A DNA stretch of 64,000 bases, taken from positions 496,001 to 560,000 of the forward strand of contig NZ_JARNTW010000001.1 of the NCBI RefSeq assembly GCF_029433105.1. The letters run 5' to 3'. Origin of the DNA: Runella sp. MFBS21. Lineage in GTDB: Bacteria > Bacteroidota > Bacteroidia > Cytophagales > Spirosomataceae. The notes beneath the pieces are model-generated. The model searched no databases, was not told where the DNA came from, and was given only the letters and a program-made list of their open reading frames with translations. This document shows positions 38,707-46,842 of the stretch, piece after piece. The position numbers and the translations under genes are program-made. Position 1 is the first letter of the stretch. The number at the start of each line of letters is the position of its first letter.

Positions 38707-38932
38707 AACGTTTGTAGCAAAAAAGAAGATTGGTTTGGTATATGCTTCGAAGAAGTATAATGTTACACTTCTCCGAAGTGGTGTTCATTTTGGTGTATTG
38801 TTTTTGTCTACAAATATTTTACTTCTCCGAAGTAAAGTTATTAGAGTTGGCCCCTCGTTCGGCGAACGAGAACATTTGTAGCAACAAGAAGATTGTTTTG
38901 GTATATGCTTCGGAGAAGCACAATGTTATACT
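38707..38932. repeat. REP/BIME-like cluster upstream of an IS200-like transposase
   Basis: Five short palindromes with three-base loops: 38742-38758 (ATGCTTC-GAA-GAAGTAT), 38766-38780 (CACTTC-TCC-GAAGTG), 38818-38836 (8-base stem around TCC), 38854-38870 (CTCGTTC-GGC-GAACGAG), 38906-38920 (TGCTTC-GGA-GAAGCA). Two about 62-base imperfect direct copies (38707-38770 and 38871-38932) contain the outer palindromes. The next gene is a HUH transposase. The remaining bases of 38693-39036 hold no gene. Confidence 0.7.
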
Positions 38933-39036
38933 TGTTCGTATCAAGAATATTTACTGTATTCTAAAGTGAAAAGAATATTTCTTGTAGAAGTATCTTTTGC
39001 GAGAATAGGCAGTCTTTAGGAGAAATACTGTTTTTC

Positions 39037-39507
39037 ATGGCTGACGTTTTTTCACAATTATACATTCATTTGGTATTTGCTCCAAAGCACCGTCATTCTT
39101 TGATTCATCTTTCTTGGGAAGAAGATTTGTATAGATATATAACAGGGATTGTCCAAACACGCGGGCATAAGCTTTTGGCAATTGGCGGAATGCCTGACCA
39201 TATTCATATTTTTCTTGGTTTAAAACCTGTAGAGTCAATATCAGATTTGGTACGAGAAATAAAAGTAGCTTCTAATGATTTTATTAGAAATGAAAGATTG
39301 AATTCTATCAAATTTGACTGGCAACATGGTTATGGCGTATTTTCGCATAGCCGTTCACAACTTGACGCTGTTTGTAAATATATTTTGAATCAAAAAGAAC
39401 ACCATCGCCGAAAAACATTCAAAGAAGAATTTCTTAAATTTTGTGGCGATTTTGGGATAGATGTCGGTAAAAAGCAACTCTTCGAATGGTTTGAGAATGA
39501 AGCTTAA
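39037..39507 (+). CDS. IS200-like / REP-associated tyrosine transposase (RAYT)
   Basis: 156 aa single-strand DNA transposase of the HUH Y1 type. The HUH motif is HIH at 55-57 in GGMPDHIHIFLG; the catalytic Tyr is Y115 in CKYILNQKEHH, with the helper Gln at 119. The length suits the IS200 TnpA/RAYT family. No accessory TnpB is present and no matching hairpin is seen after the gene, so it looks more like a domesticated RAYT linked to the REP cluster than a complete insertion sequence. All catalytic residues are intact. Confidence 0.88.
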   Translation: MADVFSQLYIHLVFAPKHRHSLIHLSWEEDLYRYITGIVQTRGHKLLAIGGMPDHIHIFLGLKPVESISDLVREIKVASNDFIRNERLNSIKFDWQHGYGVFSHSRSQLDAVCKYILNQKEHHRRKTFKEEFLKFCGDFGIDVGKKQLFEWFENEA

Positions 39508-39539
39508 AAAGTACTTCTTACAAAGACCAATCTCCTTTG

Positions 39540-39547
39540 TACCTTTG
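39540..39547 (+). promoter_or_regulatory. -7 box of the rhlE-type helicase
   Basis: TACCTTTG, exact TAnnTTTG match, 22 bases before the ATG at 39570. It lies downstream of the alternative in-frame start at 39537, which therefore is unlikely to be used. Confidence 0.5.
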
Positions 39548-39569
39548 TATTCCAAAAAGAGCGACTCGC

Positions 39570-40829
39570 ATGAAATTTGAAGATTATCATATTGCCCCCG
39601 AAATCAAAAAAAGCTTAGAAAAACAAGGCTTCAAACGTCCCACCGATATTCAGTATAAAGCCATTCCCTCGATTTTGAAAGGGGAAGATGTATTGGCAAT
39701 TGCCCAAACAGGTACTGGGAAAACGGCAGCTTTTGCGATTCCGATTATTCATTTACTCAACGAACGTAAGAAAAATAGCCGCCGTCCTGATGGCGTGAAA
39801 TGCATCGTAATGGTACCAACACACGAGTTGGCACTACAAATCACCGAAGTATTTGAGCGACTTGGACATTTTACTTTGGTCAAAACCCTTGGGTTGTTTG
39901 GCGGAGTAGCCCAAGACCCCCAAATCGCCAAATTAGAGAAAGGGGTAGATGTGGTGGTCGCTACGCCGGGGAGGTTGTTTGACTTGGTAAGTCAAGGGCA
40001 TCTTAAACTAGAGAGGGTAGAAGTGCTTATCTTGGATGAAGCCGACCATATGCTTGATTTGGGTTTTATCAAAGACATTCGCGATTTGTTACGTCACTTG
40101 CCACGTCGCCGTCAAACCTTGTTTTTTTCGGCCACTATCGACGACAAAATCAAGAAATTAGCCTATTCGTTGGTCAATAAAGCTGCTATCCGAATTCAAA
40201 TTTCTCCCAAAGATCCTGTCTCCAAAAACATTGACCATTTTGTGACGCCTGTAGAAATGGACGATAAGCGGTTTTTCTTGGAACGTATCATCAACGAGCA
40301 TCCCGATAGCAAAATCATGGTTTTTGTACGAACCAAAATAAGAGCCGAGCGCGTGGCTCATGCTATGGATAGAATGGGTATCAAAACACAAACCCTTCAC
40401 GGTGACAAAGAGCAAAAGGATCGTTCGTTGGCACTGAATGATTTCAAAAAAGGAGTAGTAAAGGTGCTCATAGCGACTGATATAAGCGCCCGTGGTATTG
40501 ATATTTCGAATGTAGACTATGTGGTCAACTATGACCTTCCTGATGAGGCCGAAAACTATGTACACCGGGTAGGACGTACAGGCCGAGGTACACAACGAGG
40601 TACTGCAATTTCGTTTTGTAGCCAAGAAGAAAAACCTAAATTGGCGGAGATTGAGACCCTAGTTGGGAAGCCGATTGCTATTTTACAAGTCACAAAAGCC
40701 GAATACGATAGCATCGTAGATTATAGCAACGATACGTCGGGCAACATCAAATCGCTACTTGAAGAAATTGAAAATATCGAAGCCGAGAAAAAACTTCGTA
40801 AGGGAAGAAAGATAAGTAGGAAGAAGTAG
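39570..40829 (+). CDS. rhlE: DEAD-box RNA helicase, RhlE type
   Basis: 419 aa ATP-dependent RNA helicase that remodels RNA, for example in ribosome assembly or decay. Motifs in order: Q motif (GFKRPTDIQ), AQTGTGKT, PTHELA (usual PTRELA with R to H), LDEADHMLDLGF, FFSATI, TDISARGIDI, HRVGRTGR; short Lys/Arg-rich tail. It converges with the HNH gene with one base between the stops. Confidence 0.93.
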   Translation: MKFEDYHIAPEIKKSLEKQGFKRPTDIQYKAIPSILKGEDVLAIAQTGTGKTAAFAIPIIHLLNERKKNSRRPDGVKCIVMVPTHELALQITEVFERLGHFTLVKTLGLFGGVAQDPQIAKLEKGVDVVVATPGRLFDLVSQGHLKLERVEVLILDEADHMLDLGFIKDIRDLLRHLPRRRQTLFFSATIDDKIKKLAYSLVNKAAIRIQISPKDPVSKNIDHFVTPVEMDDKRFFLERIINEHPDSKIMVFVRTKIRAERVAHAMDRMGIKTQTLHGDKEQKDRSLALNDFKKGVVKVLIATDISARGIDISNVDYVVNYDLPDEAENYVHRVGRTGRGTQRGTAISFCSQEEKPKLAEIETLVGKPIAILQVTKAEYDSIVDYSNDTSGNIKSLLEEIENIEAEKKLRKGRKISRKK

Positions 40830-40830
40830 A

Positions 40831-41697
40831 CTAAAGTTGGCCTTTGAGGAAAAGTTGGAATAATTTTCTAACAGCATCTTGTTGCTGGGCAGTAGGAAAA
40901 CGCTCTGTGAAGAAATTATCAAACTTGGTAAACAAAAAATATCCAAAACGTGAGTATTCTTTGTCTGTGTTTTGTAATGAAAATATTTTTTGAAAAATTC
41001 GTTTGATACTATGACGGGCATTGGCAGTAGAAATCGTCCCAGCGGCTAGCTCTTTAAGTTCTAATTGTATTTCATTAAATAGTCCATTTAAAATCTTTAA
41101 GCGTTTAATTATTAGGTCTTTACGGTTAAGGCTGCATGTTTTTATAGTTTCGACGGCGCGCGGATTATTATTCAAGGCTTCGATTTTCCCGTCAGGTTTG
41201 AAGATGAAAAAATCTTCTACACGATCAATTTCGGGATGAAGGAGTAAAGGTTGTTCATTGAGAAAAAAAGGCGAATTGGCCAATCGAGAAGCATCGTCAG
41301 GAAAGCCATTTACATTTAGGGTGGGTGTGCTGACTCGTACTCCTGCTATAGGAAAATGGTTGCGCTTTTTGTTGTTACACTTAGAGCAACTCAGCAACAA
41401 ATTACTCCATTCATACCCCACCCAATAATACCCTTCATGCAACTGTGCTTCTGTTACTTTAGCTTTGGGGCGATAGTGCTCAACTTGCATAGGTGCGCCT
41501 GCGGTAGTATCGGTTTCGCAATAAGCGCATTTGCGTTGGTAAAGAGTTTCGAGAGCAACTAACGTGCTATCTCGATATATTTTTGATTTAAACTTATGAG
41601 TGTTTTTTTCTGTCAATGCCTGTTTGATGGAAGTGTCACGTTCGGCAGTGGTTAAGGTAGTAGGGGCTACACCAAAATCTTTTTTGATACTAATCAT
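40831..41697 (-). CDS. ptuB: HNH endonuclease, Septu PtuB-like
   Basis: 288 aa HNH nuclease and probable effector of a Septu-type anti-phage pair. HNH core: CAYC (C57, C60), VEHYRPK with catalytic H74, the W/N strand near 97-99, and CSKCNNKKR (C104, C107, N108); two Cys pairs form the structural zinc site. Such PtuB-type nucleases pair with a PtuA ATPase; here the ATPase gene lies immediately upstream with an 8-base gap. No reverse transcriptase is nearby, so this is not a retron version. Function by family knowledge, not direct evidence. Confidence 0.85.
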   Translation of the reverse strand: MISIKKDFGVAPTTLTTAERDTSIKQALTEKNTHKFKSKIYRDSTLVALETLYQRKCAYCETDTTAGAPMQVEHYRPKAKVTEAQLHEGYYWVGYEWSNLLLSCSKCNNKKRNHFPIAGVRVSTPTLNVNGFPDDASRLANSPFFLNEQPLLLHPEIDRVEDFFIFKPDGKIEALNNNPRAVETIKTCSLNRKDLIIKRLKILNGLFNEIQLELKELAAGTISTANARHSIKRIFQKIFSLQNTDKEYSRFGYFLFTKFDNFFTERFPTAQQQDAVRKLFQLFLKGQL

Positions 41698-41705
41698 ACA
41701 AACAA

Positions 41706-43253
41706 CTAATCGGCTTTAGGAGTAAACAAATCATCAGGAAATTGGCGATTGCCTTTTTCAAATTCAGCCAAATAATTTTCCACCTCATCGTTTTGCTTCA
41801 TTTTTTCAAAACTATCTTCGGTACGAGTTTGAGTAATGTCATCATTTTCGACAGATAGCACATCATCCATGTCAAAAATCCCCGAAGTCAGAATGAGATT
41901 GGGAGTAAGGTATTTAAGCTCCACGTCAACCCTTTCAATCTTAATGCCTTCTTCTTTTGTGCGGACTACTTTCAAAATGACAGAATTGTGTGGTGCACCC
42001 AAAAGTGGAATGGGACTATGTGTAGAGACAATAAATTGAACTTTGGGAAAAACGCTTGAAAACAACTGTGGAATTTGCTTTTGGAGTTTAGGATGCCAAT
42101 GCAAATCTAATTCATCGATGATGACAATTCCTTTTAATTGAGAAGGGTCTTTGATGTCAGGTTGAGAATGAGAAAGACGTACAATCATATCTCCTGTCAA
42201 ACCTATGATTGCTCTGAAGCCCGAAGCTAGTTTGTGGTAAGGAAGTGGTTCGTAAGTTTCAGTGCCCTCAATCATATCTTTTTCAAGGTATTCTATTTGG
42301 CTTGTTTCTGAATTAAAACGAACATCGGCCAAATAAGGAATTAGTTTGCAAAAAGCCTTTTTGACCAACTCAAAGCGTTTATTATCTTTTTGAAGTAACC
42401 AATCTTTCATTTTGGCTTCGATATTAAGCAAAGCCCCGTCAGAATTGAAAAGTCCATAGGCTACAGAACTTTTTCTATATTCTTCACTGATAGTGGCATC
42501 TGCTTGCAAATTGAGCCGTGAAGGACCGTAAGCCGCTAATTGAAGTAGGCGATGAGAATTGGTCCGATTATCGTTGATGAGATTATTGTCGTTGCTTTTA
42601 TATTCGACTTGAACACGAACCTTAGGGTCTTGAACTAACTGATAGTTTTCATCTTTATTTCCATTTAGACCCAACAGTATAGATTGTAGTATGGTCGATT
42701 TACCAAAACCATTTTCTCCCACTAAAAATACCCACTGAGTATCTACGGGGAGATTTTCAATAGTAGTATGCTTAATCCCTTGAAAATTAGAAACATTTAG
42801 GCTTTTGAGGCAATAAGGAAGAATTTTGTCTTGTTCTTCATAAATATCTTCTTCTGGTTGAAGGGGGGATTCTCGAACGTCAAGAGAAAAGAAAGTATCG
42901 CTATCAATAGACTCATATTCAATAATTAAATCTAACCATTCTAAAAACTGTTCTTTTGTTTTCTCTAGAGTTCGATCGACTTTTAATGTATCGCCAATTA
43001 TAGAGGCGGGGTATGTATCTACTTTAAAAGTAACTTCAATGCCCGTATAAATACTATTATTTAAACCATAGCCAAAAATTTTAAAATAAAAATCTTCGAA
43101 CTTTTTAGGAGTAATTTCTACAATAAACTTTTCATTAGTATTCATGGACATTTGAATACTTGATGATTTTATAGTTTCTGAAAAAAAATCAGATAAAATT
43201 TTAAGCTCTTTTAAAACCTGCAATGGCAACTTCTGCTTATCCATTCCTTCCAT
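41706..43253 (-). CDS. ptuA: AAA/ABC-type ATPase, Septu PtuA-like, with N-terminal extension
   Basis: 515 aa. The SMC/OLD-type ATPase begins near 148 (LKSLNVSNFQGIKHTTIENL); Walker A GENGFGKST at 179-187, signature-like KLASGFRAI at 341-349, Walker B GIVIIDELDLHWHP (D380, E381), H-loop STHSP from 410. The first about 145 residues form an extra mixed alpha/beta domain that I do not recognise and that is not part of a minimal ATPase. The gene has its own promoter in the 42-base gap after the histidine kinase. Together with the HNH gene it forms a Septu-like defence unit. Confidence 0.82.
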   Translation of the reverse strand: MEGMDKQKLPLQVLKELKILSDFFSETIKSSSIQMSMNTNEKFIVEITPKKFEDFYFKIFGYGLNNSIYTGIEVTFKVDTYPASIIGDTLKVDRTLEKTKEQFLEWLDLIIEYESIDSDTFFSLDVRESPLQPEEDIYEEQDKILPYCLKSLNVSNFQGIKHTTIENLPVDTQWVFLVGENGFGKSTILQSILLGLNGNKDENYQLVQDPKVRVQVEYKSNDNNLINDNRTNSHRLLQLAAYGPSRLNLQADATISEEYRKSSVAYGLFNSDGALLNIEAKMKDWLLQKDNKRFELVKKAFCKLIPYLADVRFNSETSQIEYLEKDMIEGTETYEPLPYHKLASGFRAIIGLTGDMIVRLSHSQPDIKDPSQLKGIVIIDELDLHWHPKLQKQIPQLFSSVFPKVQFIVSTHSPIPLLGAPHNSVILKVVRTKEEGIKIERVDVELKYLTPNLILTSGIFDMDDVLSVENDDITQTRTEDSFEKMKQNDEVENYLAEFEKGNRQFPDDLFTPKAD

Positions 43254-43269
43254 AGAGTTTGCGTTTGGT

Positions 43270-43301
43270 CAAAGTTAGGAAGAAAACTAAACCCCTCAAA
43301 A
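43270..43301 (-). promoter_or_regulatory. Promoter of the Septu-like operon (-33 and -7)
   Basis: On the minus strand: TTTTG, 19 bases, TAACTTTG. Both elements and the spacing fit the Bacteroidota consensus. The -33 element overlaps the stop codon of the preceding kinase gene, and the leader to the ATG at 43253 is about 10 bases. Confidence 0.7.
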
Positions 43302-44573
43302 TCCCACTCTAAACACTGTTTTTCCTGCTTCTACGGTTTGTAGAGAGACACTAAAACCATGATTGAGCAAGATTTCTCGAACAAGGGTAAGGCCTACGCC
43401 TTGCCCATTTTTTTTGGTTGAAAAAAAAGGCGAAAACAAATGCTGCGCTGTTTCGGGAGAGATGCCGGCACCGTTGTCGATGATTTCGAGATAGGAAGAC
43501 GTGGTACGAAAAATTACTTTTCCTTTTGTGCCAATACTTTCTAATGCATTCTTCACAACATTGACAAGCACTTGTTCCATTTGGCGGCGGTCGGCTTGGA
43601 TTTGTGGTGAATTTACGGCAAAATCAAATTCAAACGTTATGTCGCGTTGGTGGGCGTTGAACTCCATCAAACGCGCAATGTTGATAACTAACTCCTCGAT
43701 GTTGATAAGTTCTTTATGGGGTAAGGGTAAGCGTACAATATCCGCAAAGTTGCGCATAAACTGATTGAGGTGGTCATTGCGCTCAATTGCTATTTGTACC
43801 GCATTCTGTACATCGGGCGTGTGGTCTAAAAAGTGAAGTGCCGAATCCAGAATTGAATTTACCGCTCCAATCGAATTGTTGACTTCATGCGCCATAAGCC
43901 TGATTACTTTACCATAGGCGTTTTTTTCGGCTGCCAAAATCTCCGTCGTGAGTTCTTCTATCATTACAAAATAACGCGGAAATCCACGATCCATAAAATG
44001 GGCTTTTTGGCACTTGAAGGTTTCGACACCGTTGAAATTGATAGTGCGAGATTCTCCCGTTTTGAGTTGGCTAATGACTTTTAAAACAGGATGTGCTAAG
44101 GAATTTAAAGGACGATGAAGGGTAGCCTCAGGAGTGAGTTCTAAAAGTTTTTGGGCTTTGGGATTGATATGGGTAATATTTTCATCAAAATCCAACATCA
44201 CAATACCCGTAGGGGAGGTAGTGACGAGTTTTTCTAAGAAATAGTGCTGTTCTTGTTGTTGGGTACGTTCGGTGCGCAATTGGTCTATCATTTCGTTATA
44301 GACCTCAATGAGCTTGTCCATTTCGTATTTACCTGTTTTGAGAAATTTGACATTAAAATCACGGTCTTTGATGGCTTCTGCGCCTGTCATGAGGAGTTTG
44401 AGGGGCTGGATAAAATCATGGTATAACTGCCACGCAATCGCTACCGAAATCAAAATAAAAACCTCAGATGCAATAAAAAAAAGAGGCTTGTCTTTAAAAA
44501 TATACAACGACAGCCCCACGGCTACTAAATGAATAATGATGATAAAGGTGATAAATTTGGTACTTAATTTCAT
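43296..44573 (-). CDS. Sensor histidine kinase, NtrY/NtrB-like
   Basis: 425 aa membrane kinase. Two N-terminal transmembrane segments (about 7-26 and 31-50) with almost no periplasmic loop, a HAMP-like linker, a PAS domain (about 112-210), the phospho-acceptor H229 in RLMAHEVNNSIGAVNS, and an HATPase domain with NGAGISPE and GVGLTLV boxes. Likely phosphorylates the sigma54 activator at 45301-46731. The start at 44573 lies only 8 bases from the start of a gene on the opposite strand; an earlier in-frame Met would reach into that gene. Confidence 0.88.
   Translation of the reverse strand: MKLSTKFITFIIIIHLVAVGLSLYIFKDKPLFFIASEVFILISVAIAWQLYHDFIQPLKLLMTGAEAIKDRDFNVKFLKTGKYEMDKLIEVYNEMIDQLRTERTQQQEQHYFLEKLVTTSPTGIVMLDFDENITHINPKAQKLLELTPEATLHRPLNSLAHPVLKVISQLKTGESRTINFNGVETFKCQKAHFMDRGFPRYFVMIEELTTEILAAEKNAYGKVIRLMAHEVNNSIGAVNSILDSALHFLDHTPDVQNAVQIAIERNDHLNQFMRNFADIVRLPLPHKELINIEELVINIARLMEFNAHQRDITFEFDFAVNSPQIQADRRQMEQVLVNVVKNALESIGTKGKVIFRTTSSYLEIIDNGAGISPETAQHLFSPFFSTKKNGQGVGLTLVREILLNHGFSVSLQTVEAGKTVFRVGF
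44552..44559 (+). promoter_or_regulatory. -7 box of the 2H phosphoesterase gene, inside the kinase 5' end
   Basis: TAAATTTG, exact TAnnTTTG match, 22 bases before the ATG at 44582; it lies within codons 5-8 of the opposite-strand kinase gene. Confidence 0.4.
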
Positions 44574-44581
44574 GGATAAAA

Positions 44582-45268
44582 ATGAATTTACAACAGCATT
44601 ATGACCAAATGTGGGTGCAGGCAAGCAGTTTGTTTGAAAGTGGAAGTTTTGAATGTGATGCCTTTCTTCGCAACCCCACTGATAAGCGAAGAGGTATCAC
44701 GCTCTTGGCTCGCCCGCCACAGGCTGTAGCTACCCGTATCCAACAAATGCTAGACGAGTTGCAAAGTAGCGAACCTCTCCAATATTATTATCCTATCGCC
44801 GATATTCATCTTACTATTTTATCGATTATTTCTTGTTACGAGGGTTTTACGTTGGATCTTATTTCACCAAAAGCCTACATTGAAATTATCACAGAGGCTT
44901 TAAGAAGCCATTCACCTTTTGTCATTAATTTTGAAGGAATTACCGCTTCTCCTAGTTGTTTGATGATTCAGGGATTTTTGAACGGAAACCAACTCAATCA
45001 CCTGAGAGATGATTTACGAGTTTGTTTCAAAAGCTCTGATTTACAGCATTCTATTGACAAACGCTATAATCTTCAAACGGCACATTCGACAGTGGTACGT
45101 TTTCAAAAACCTCCCCAACACCCTCTTGATTGGTTAGAAAAAATAAAGAAATATAGGAATTTTAACTTTGGAACGTTTGAAATAAATGAGCTAGAATTGG
45201 TATACAATGATTGGTATCAAAAAGCCGAATATACGGTAAGCTTGGCAAAATTCAGTTTATGTCGTTGA
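44582..45268 (+). CDS. 2H phosphoesterase (2'-5' RNA ligase-like)
   Basis: 228 aa protein with the two H-x-T/S-x tetrads of the 2H phosphoesterase superfamily: HLTI at 76-79 and HSTV at 168-171, spaced as in LigT-like cyclic phosphodiesterases. Probably acts on 2'-5' or cyclic phosphate bonds in RNA or nucleotides; exact substrate unknown. It is encoded opposite to its neighbours and separates the sigma54 regulator from its histidine kinase. Confidence 0.75.
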   Translation: MNLQQHYDQMWVQASSLFESGSFECDAFLRNPTDKRRGITLLARPPQAVATRIQQMLDELQSSEPLQYYYPIADIHLTILSIISCYEGFTLDLISPKAYIEIITEALRSHSPFVINFEGITASPSCLMIQGFLNGNQLNHLRDDLRVCFKSSDLQHSIDKRYNLQTAHSTVVRFQKPPQHPLDWLEKIKKYRNFNFGTFEINELELVYNDWYQKAEYTVSLAKFSLCR

Positions 45269-45300
45269 TATAGTGCGTTGATTTTCAGTGTACTATAGGG

Positions 45301-46731
45301 TCATTCTTCTTCAAACGGGATTTGGTATTTTTCTAGCCGCCGATAGAGCGCCGAACGGGTAAGACCAAGTGCTTTGGCCACCCGTGCTACTTTATAACGA
45401 TGATACTCCATGGCTCGCTTTATCATCTGAATTTCCATTTCTTCAAGTGTCATACTTCCTACTTCAGGCAAAGAAGACATCGTAGTGTTGTTGTTGTTGG
45501 GCGTAGTTTGATAGTTTTGCTGGAAGTCTTCTATTTGTAAGGTATCATGTGGGCTGATGAGAACAGTTCGTTCCACCAGATTTTTTAACTGCCGGATGTT
45601 GCCCGGCAAATGCAGTTGAGACAGCCACTTGAGGGCTTCGTAACTTACTTTTAACTGAGGTCTATGGTAAAGCTGACTTAGGTTGTTTACAAAAAAATTG
45701 ACCAACAATGGAATATCGTTGGGGCGTTGGCGTAAAGCTGGTAATTGTATAATAATGAGGTTGATACGGTATAATAAATCTTCTCTGAATGTACCTTGTG
45801 CCACCATTTCTTCCAAGTTTCGATTGGTGGCGCAGACGATACGGACATCTACCGATTTGGTTTTGCTACTTCCGAGTACTTCATAAGTGCGATCTTGGAG
45901 TACACGCAGTAATTTGACTTGGCTACTTAAATCTAATTCACCAATTTCGTCCAAAAAAATAGTGCCTCGGTGCGCCAACTCAAAGCGCCCCGTGCGGTCA
46001 AAACGGGCATCGGTAAAAGCACCACGGACGTGCCCAAACATTTCGGATTCAAACAAACTAGTCGAAACACCCCCTAAATTTACTTTCACAAAAGGACGCT
46101 TGCTGCGTTGGCTATTTTGATGAATGGCTTCCGCAATGAGTTCTTTCCCAGTACCGCTTTCGCCCAATATCAACACCGACGCATCGGTAGCAGCGATGCG
46201 ACCGATAGTTTGGAGGATTTGGACGAGCTGAGAATCTTCTCCGATGATTTGCCCAAAATCAAATTGTTTGTCGAGTGTGCGGCGAGTACTCGAAGTGGAG
46301 GTGGGCGCATTAGTTTGTGTTTTGAGAGTTGTATTGATAGGGGAAGTTTCTTGTACTTTGGGGGTAGCCAAAGCCAAAGCCGTCCGAATGCTTTGTACTA
46401 AGTGCGCATTTTGCCAAGGTTTATTGATAAAATCGGCTGCTCCTAGTTTCATTCCTTGCACGGCCAAGTCGATAGTAGCCCATCCCGTAATCAGAATGAC
46501 GGGTAAAGTAGGCTCGAAAAGTTTAAGCTGCTGAAGAAGCTGCAAGCCGTCTTCTCCCGTGGTAGTGTTGGAAAAATTCATATCCAACAATACCAACTCC
46601 ACAGGATGCCTTTTTAGGATTGCAAATGCATCTTCGGGATTTTGGGCAATAGCCACATCAAATCCTTCTTTGCGCAAGAGTAGCGAAAGCGAGGTACAAA
46701 CGGCGATATCATCGTCAATGATTAAGAGCAT
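45301..46731 (-). CDS. NtrC-family sigma54-dependent response regulator
   Basis: 476 aa: receiver (1-120) with phospho-acceptor D50 (LLDMNFSNT) and K104; AAA+ sigma54-interaction domain with Walker A GESGTGKE (190-197), loop 1 GAFTDA (237-242, canonical GAFTGA) and Walker B FLDEIGEL (D261, E262); C-terminal Fis-type helix-turn-helix (VARVAKALGLTRSALYRRL). It presumably activates the HlyD-TolC-ABC operon next to it, which begins behind a sigma54-type element at 53532-53547. The start at 46731 has no consensus housekeeping promoter nearby, so it may be transcribed from the efflux operon. Confidence 0.9.
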   Translation of the reverse strand: MLLIIDDDIAVCTSLSLLLRKEGFDVAIAQNPEDAFAILKRHPVELVLLDMNFSNTTTGEDGLQLLQQLKLFEPTLPVILITGWATIDLAVQGMKLGAADFINKPWQNAHLVQSIRTALALATPKVQETSPINTTLKTQTNAPTSTSSTRRTLDKQFDFGQIIGEDSQLVQILQTIGRIAATDASVLILGESGTGKELIAEAIHQNSQRSKRPFVKVNLGGVSTSLFESEMFGHVRGAFTDARFDRTGRFELAHRGTIFLDEIGELDLSSQVKLLRVLQDRTYEVLGSSKTKSVDVRIVCATNRNLEEMVAQGTFREDLLYRINLIIIQLPALRQRPNDIPLLVNFFVNNLSQLYHRPQLKVSYEALKWLSQLHLPGNIRQLKNLVERTVLISPHDTLQIEDFQQNYQTTPNNNNTTMSSLPEVGSMTLEEMEIQMIKRAMEYHRYKVARVAKALGLTRSALYRRLEKYQIPFEEE

Positions 46732-46748
46732 TTTACTATATTATCTTT

Positions 46749-46830
46749 AACCGCAATGGACGCGATAGAATAAGCAAAGGTCGCAAAATCTTTGGGTCTA
46801 TTGGGCCTTTCTATCGCGACTATTGCAGTT
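46749..46830. repeat. Imperfect inverted repeat between efflux operon and regulator
   Basis: Arms 46749-46770 and 46809-46830 match at 18 of 22 positions, including ten contiguous bases CGCGATAGAA/TTCTATCGCG. The central part resembles the dispersed CGCAAAG-type repeats seen in many genomes. It could act as a terminator or attenuator after the last permease gene. Confidence 0.5.
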
Positions 46831-46842
46831 ATTCTTTCCCTT

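Noticed and set aside
39037-39507. Complete IS200 insertion sequence
   Set aside because: The transposase is intact, but I could not find a matching right-end hairpin, and the palindromes are multiple and one-sided, as for a RAYT.
40831-43253. Retron with PtuAB effectors
   Set aside because: No reverse transcriptase or msr/msd-like region in the neighbourhood; the unit begins at its own promoter directly before the ATPase.
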